DNA of 45,301 nt from assembly GCA_024691425.1 (NCBI GenBank), contig JAILNQ010000121.1, forward strand, positions 1-45,301, read 5' to 3'. The DNA is from Lachnospiraceae bacterium. Lineage in GTDB: Bacteria > Bacillota > Clostridia > Lachnospirales > Lachnospiraceae. The notes beneath the pieces were generated by a model. The model saw only the letters and a program-made list of their open reading frames with translations. It did not search any database and was not told the DNA's origin. Of this stretch, positions 42,153-45,301 are shown piece by piece (the stretch's first letter is position 1; each line of letters starts with the position of its first letter). The position numbers and the translations under genes are program-made.

Positions 42153-44700
42153 ATGGAAAATCAGAACACGAAAAAGATTCCTATAATAATTGTCAATGTT
42201 GTCATTATTGCGGCCATATTGATATTCGTTGTTATCTACTCCAGAATCGCCAGCCGGGATTCTTACCAGAGGCAGATAGAGAACTTTGTAAACACAACGG
42301 TCACTATGGAGCAGGTGACAGAGAATTATCTCGAAGGCGAGCAGAAGGTCTGCGATGTATGGGCACGCTATATCAAAAGCAGTGCCATGACCATGGAAGA
42401 AGCAGCCGAGTATATACGTGCCTCGCATGTGCTTGCTGACACTTCGGCACATCTGGTTTCTCTTGACACGCTCACTGGCCTTTCTACCCGTCCTAAACAG
42501 GGTACGAGCGATGACTATGCCGTTTCCTATGAACGGATCAATGTACTTGACTGCATGAATCTGACTGATGACATCGGAAAGTCGATCAATATAACCCGTG
42601 CTTACACTAATCCGATGAACGGCGAACAGTCACTTGCTTTCTGCAATACGGTTACGTTATATGACACTGAAAAAAATTCTTCTGAAACTGCGGTCCTGCT
42701 AAGAGTAATACCCATCTCGGAGCTTGAAAAGAAATGGGTTTTTCCGCAGACAGAGCTTGTCAATGCCGCGCTTTCCATGATCGATGCAGACGGCGATTAC
42801 ATTCTTAAGGGATACAGTTTTAAAAACTCCAGCTTTTTTGAGTTCTACAAATCATATAATAAATCGGATCCCGGATCTGTGGATCAGCTGTTTAAAAAAA
42901 ATCACTTCTATAACCGGATCTGCCACAATGCTTAACTCGCACGGGGAGGAGTGCATACTTGCCTTTACCCCTGTTGACGCCACCTCCGGATGGACACTGC
43001 TGGGCCTCGTACCGGCTAAGGATCTGAATGTGGATAAAGAAAACTGGCTGTTGTTCGGAGTCGTTTCTGCCGGTCTGCTGATTCTGTTCATATGCGACCT
43101 CTGCCATATGCTTTTCCTTAACAAGCGGCTTCAGGTTGCGGCAAGAGAAGCTGAATCCGCAAATAAAGCAAAGACAGATTTCCTCTCCACCATGTCTCAT
43201 GACATCCGGACTCCGATGAATGCCATCATCGGCCTTACATCTATCGCTGAGAAAAATCTCGAGGATACAAAATCAACAGGGGAAAGCCTTCGGAAAATCA
43301 GCCTTGCCGGAAATCATCTGATGACACTGATCAATGACATTCTGGATATATCTAAAGTGGAAAGCGGAAAACTGAAGCTGAGTCCCTTGACTTTTTCTAT
43401 TGTTGAAACGGTTGAAAACCTTGTGAACATCTCGCAGCCTATGATCAAGGAAAAAAATCTTGAATTCTGTTTCCATATCAATCAGATCGAAAAAGAATAC
43501 CTTTATACAGACCAGCTGCGTCTGAACCAGATCTATATCAATCTTCTATCAAACGCTATCAAATACACCGAACCAGGCGGAAAAGTCAGCGTGGAAATGC
43601 GCGAGGAAACGAGCCCGCTGCCTGACTGTGTGCGTCTTGTCTATGTTGTAGCGGATACGGGCATCGGAATGAGCGAGGAATTCATGGAGACCATGTATCA
43701 GCCTTTCTCCCGGCAGATAGACAGCCGTGTCAACAGCATTCAGGGAACCGGTCTTGGCCTGGCCATTACAAAGCAGATGGTTGAGCTGATGGGCGGAACG
43801 ATCGAATGTCAGAGCGAGCCGGGCAAGGGAACAACTTTTACAGTCGTGCTGGATATCCCTGCAGCCGACAGGCAGAGGGAAGATATGAAGCTCGATCCCG
43901 TTGACGTCCTTATCGTGGATGTCATGCTCCGGACGGCGGCAGATACGCTTGAGTCTCTCGGTGCCTCAACAGAACTGGCACGAAGCGGACCGGAAGCACT
44001 AGGAATGATCGAGCACAGACACCTTTCCGGACGTGATTATGATGTCGTGATCGTTGATTGGAAAATGCCTGAAATTGATGGTATTGAGACCATCAATCGG
44101 ATACGTTCAGAGATAGATGCGAATATTCCGATCCTGCTCATTTCCGCATATGACTGGTCAGACATTGAGGATAGGGCAAAAGAAGCGGGAGCAATAGGCT
44201 TTGTCAGCAAGCCTCTTTTCCGTTCTACTCTCTATGATAAGATCAACGATCTTATGGGAAAAGAGTCGAAATCCTTAGAGCCTGAGGACGATTATTCCGA
44301 TCTGCACGGGCTTCGCATTCTTATGGCCGAAGATAACGATATCAACTGGGAGATCATTTCCGCCATGCTTGCCATGTTCGGAATTACCGCCGACCGCGCA
44401 GAAAACGGCCGCATCTGTGTGGATATGATAAGCGCGGCTGAACCCAGCCGTTATGAACTTATCTTCATGGATGTTCAGATGCCGGAGATGAACGGTCTCG
44501 AAGCAACAAAGACGATCCGGAAATTACCGGATCCCGGGATTGCGTCCATTCCGATCGTTGCCATGACAGCGGACGCATTTTCAGAAAATGTCACTGAATG
44601 CCTGAATGCAGGAAAGAACGGGCATATTGCAAAGCCTGTCGATATCAAACTTGTCATCAAAGAAATCCGGAGAATCCGGGAAGGAAGGGAACAATCATGA
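42153..44700 (+). pseudogene. Hybrid sensor histidine kinase with two receivers, interrupted by a frameshift
   Basis: The reading frame from ATG 42153 (AAGGA site) stops at 42935, and the rest continues in another frame. The switch is explained by a run of eight A at 42894-42901: with seven A the text reads QLFKKITSITG and gives one 848-aa protein. That protein has membrane helices at about 10-30 and 299-322, an outer sensor between them, HisKA with H349 in FLSTMSHDIRTP, HATPase, and two receivers (DVVIVDWKMPEIDG, then LIFMDVQMPEMNG). The first receiver lacks one acidic residue (IVDVML). Everything else is intact, so the lesion is recent, a sequencing error, or a slippage switch. Its stop overlaps the binding-protein gene as ATGA. 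Confidence 0.82.
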
Positions 44701-45301
44701 AAAAGACAATCTGTATGTTTTTATCAGTACTTATGGTCCTCGGACTGACTGCATGCATCTCGGTAAATCAGGTTGTGCAGGAAGCTCCTGAAGAAGGTTT
44801 CAAGCCTTCTATGGATACTTCCAAAAGCTGCCGCATCAATGTTGTCGGCGGATATGACAACTTCGAGGCGCTTGAGGCTGAGTTTGACCGTTTCAACGAA
44901 TAATATCCGAACGTGGAGCTGACGTTCACTAAGGTCGATGACTATAACAACATGATCGGTACGGTCCTTGATGGAAATGATGCCCCTGACATCTATGTCA
45001 ATTATTCCTGGATGTACGGCAGAGAGCAGTATGCATCTTCCATAGATCACGCCGAGAACCTGGCAGATCCTGCATTGGGGCTCGATCTTGACTGCATCCG
45101 CAGCAATATTATCCTGAATACGAAAGACGGAAGTCTCCCTATGGTCCCGGTTTTCTCAAACACCTACGGCATGCTCGTAAACAGCAGTCTGTTCGAAAAG
45201 GAAGGGCTGAGTGTTCCGTCGACTTATAAGGAACTGGTGGAAGTGTGTGATGCGTTCCGCAAAAAAGGCTATGAAAATCCGATGATGGGTTTCTCCAAAG
45301 A
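44697..45301 (+). pseudogene. Sugar-type extracellular solute-binding lipoprotein with in-frame stop (right-truncated)
   Basis: ATG 44697 opens a lipoprotein signal (MFLSVLMVLGLTAC) and a family 1 ABC substrate-binding fold: EALEAEFDRFNE, then a TAA at 44901-44903, then in the same frame YPNVELTFTKVDDYNN, APDIYVNYSW and later GMLVNSSLFEKEGL. The frame stays open to the window edge. A single change, such as AAA (Lys) to TAA, explains the stop because FNEKYPNVE is a common form. The gene is coupled to the broken kinase gene; such kinase-binding protein pairs suggest ligand sensing. Confidence 0.82.

Noticed and set aside
44901-44903. Recoding of the in-frame TAA as an amino acid
   Set aside because: No known clostridial recoding uses TAA (selenocysteine uses TGA, pyrrolysine TAG), and no special downstream structure was seen.

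Overview
The window looks like chromosomal DNA of an anaerobic Firmicute, most likely a Lachnospiraceae-type clostridium. The evidence is the mixture of families: VanW, YfhO, CD1871A-type CXXC peptide, DUF5662, GH120 xylosidase, HtrA-YhaM-RlmD neighbours, MutS2 and PlsC-like enzymes, all with low-GC Gram-positive ribosome binding sites. I see no rRNA, tRNA, CRISPR array, insertion sequence or prophage. Genes are densely packed and often overlap by ATGA; no gene-free stretch exceeds 300 bp.

Layout. 1-183: left-truncated GNAT acetyltransferase, preceded by a 30-bp tandem repeat. 427-4266 (minus): HtrA-like membrane protein with a degenerate triad, YhaM-type exoribonuclease, RlmD-type 23S rRNA methyltransferase. 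4361-8886 (plus): MutS2, then an OmpR-type regulator and its histidine kinase. 8887-13385 (minus): a 35-aa membrane peptide, VanW protein, AIR-synthase/HypE-like protein, Lrp regulator, aminotransferase. 13440-14174 (plus): anchored TPR-like protein overlapping nth. 14065-20518 (minus): queuosine-precursor transporter, YfhO, Na/Pi symporter, DUF5662 and endonuclease III. 20630-22030 (plus): MATE exporter, followed by a decayed GGDEF gene.

22196-26201 (minus) is a translationally coupled set: membrane-anchored tail-lysozyme-type muramidase, intracellular GH120 beta-xylosidase, and a PlsC-like acyltransferase with a zinc ribbon. 26392-33643 is a sensory cluster: a 7TM hybrid histidine kinase faces a coupled pair, a 1234-residue ECF-S-like/beta-propeller/Y_Y_Y/HD-GYP fusion and a TM-anchored BMP-type binding protein. 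33726-38344 (minus) holds an M13 peptidase lipoprotein, PatB/MalY and a membrane acyltransferase. 38563-40077 has a solitary 64-aa gene and an MFS transporter; 40255-40635 encodes a secreted tyrosine-rich protein. 40742-41901 is a CD1871A/4Fe-4S polyferredoxin operon with a broken third gene. 42153-45301 is a hybrid kinase and a sugar-type binding protein, each carrying one inactivating lesion.

The strongest leads are the ECF-S/propeller/HD-GYP plus BMP pair as a candidate ligand-to-c-di-GMP sensor, the HtrA-like pseudoprotease, the apparently leaderless promoters (best at 4267-4360), the A8 frameshift in the 42153 kinase, and the tyrosine-rich secreted protein. All function calls rest on recognising families by eye; no database search was run.
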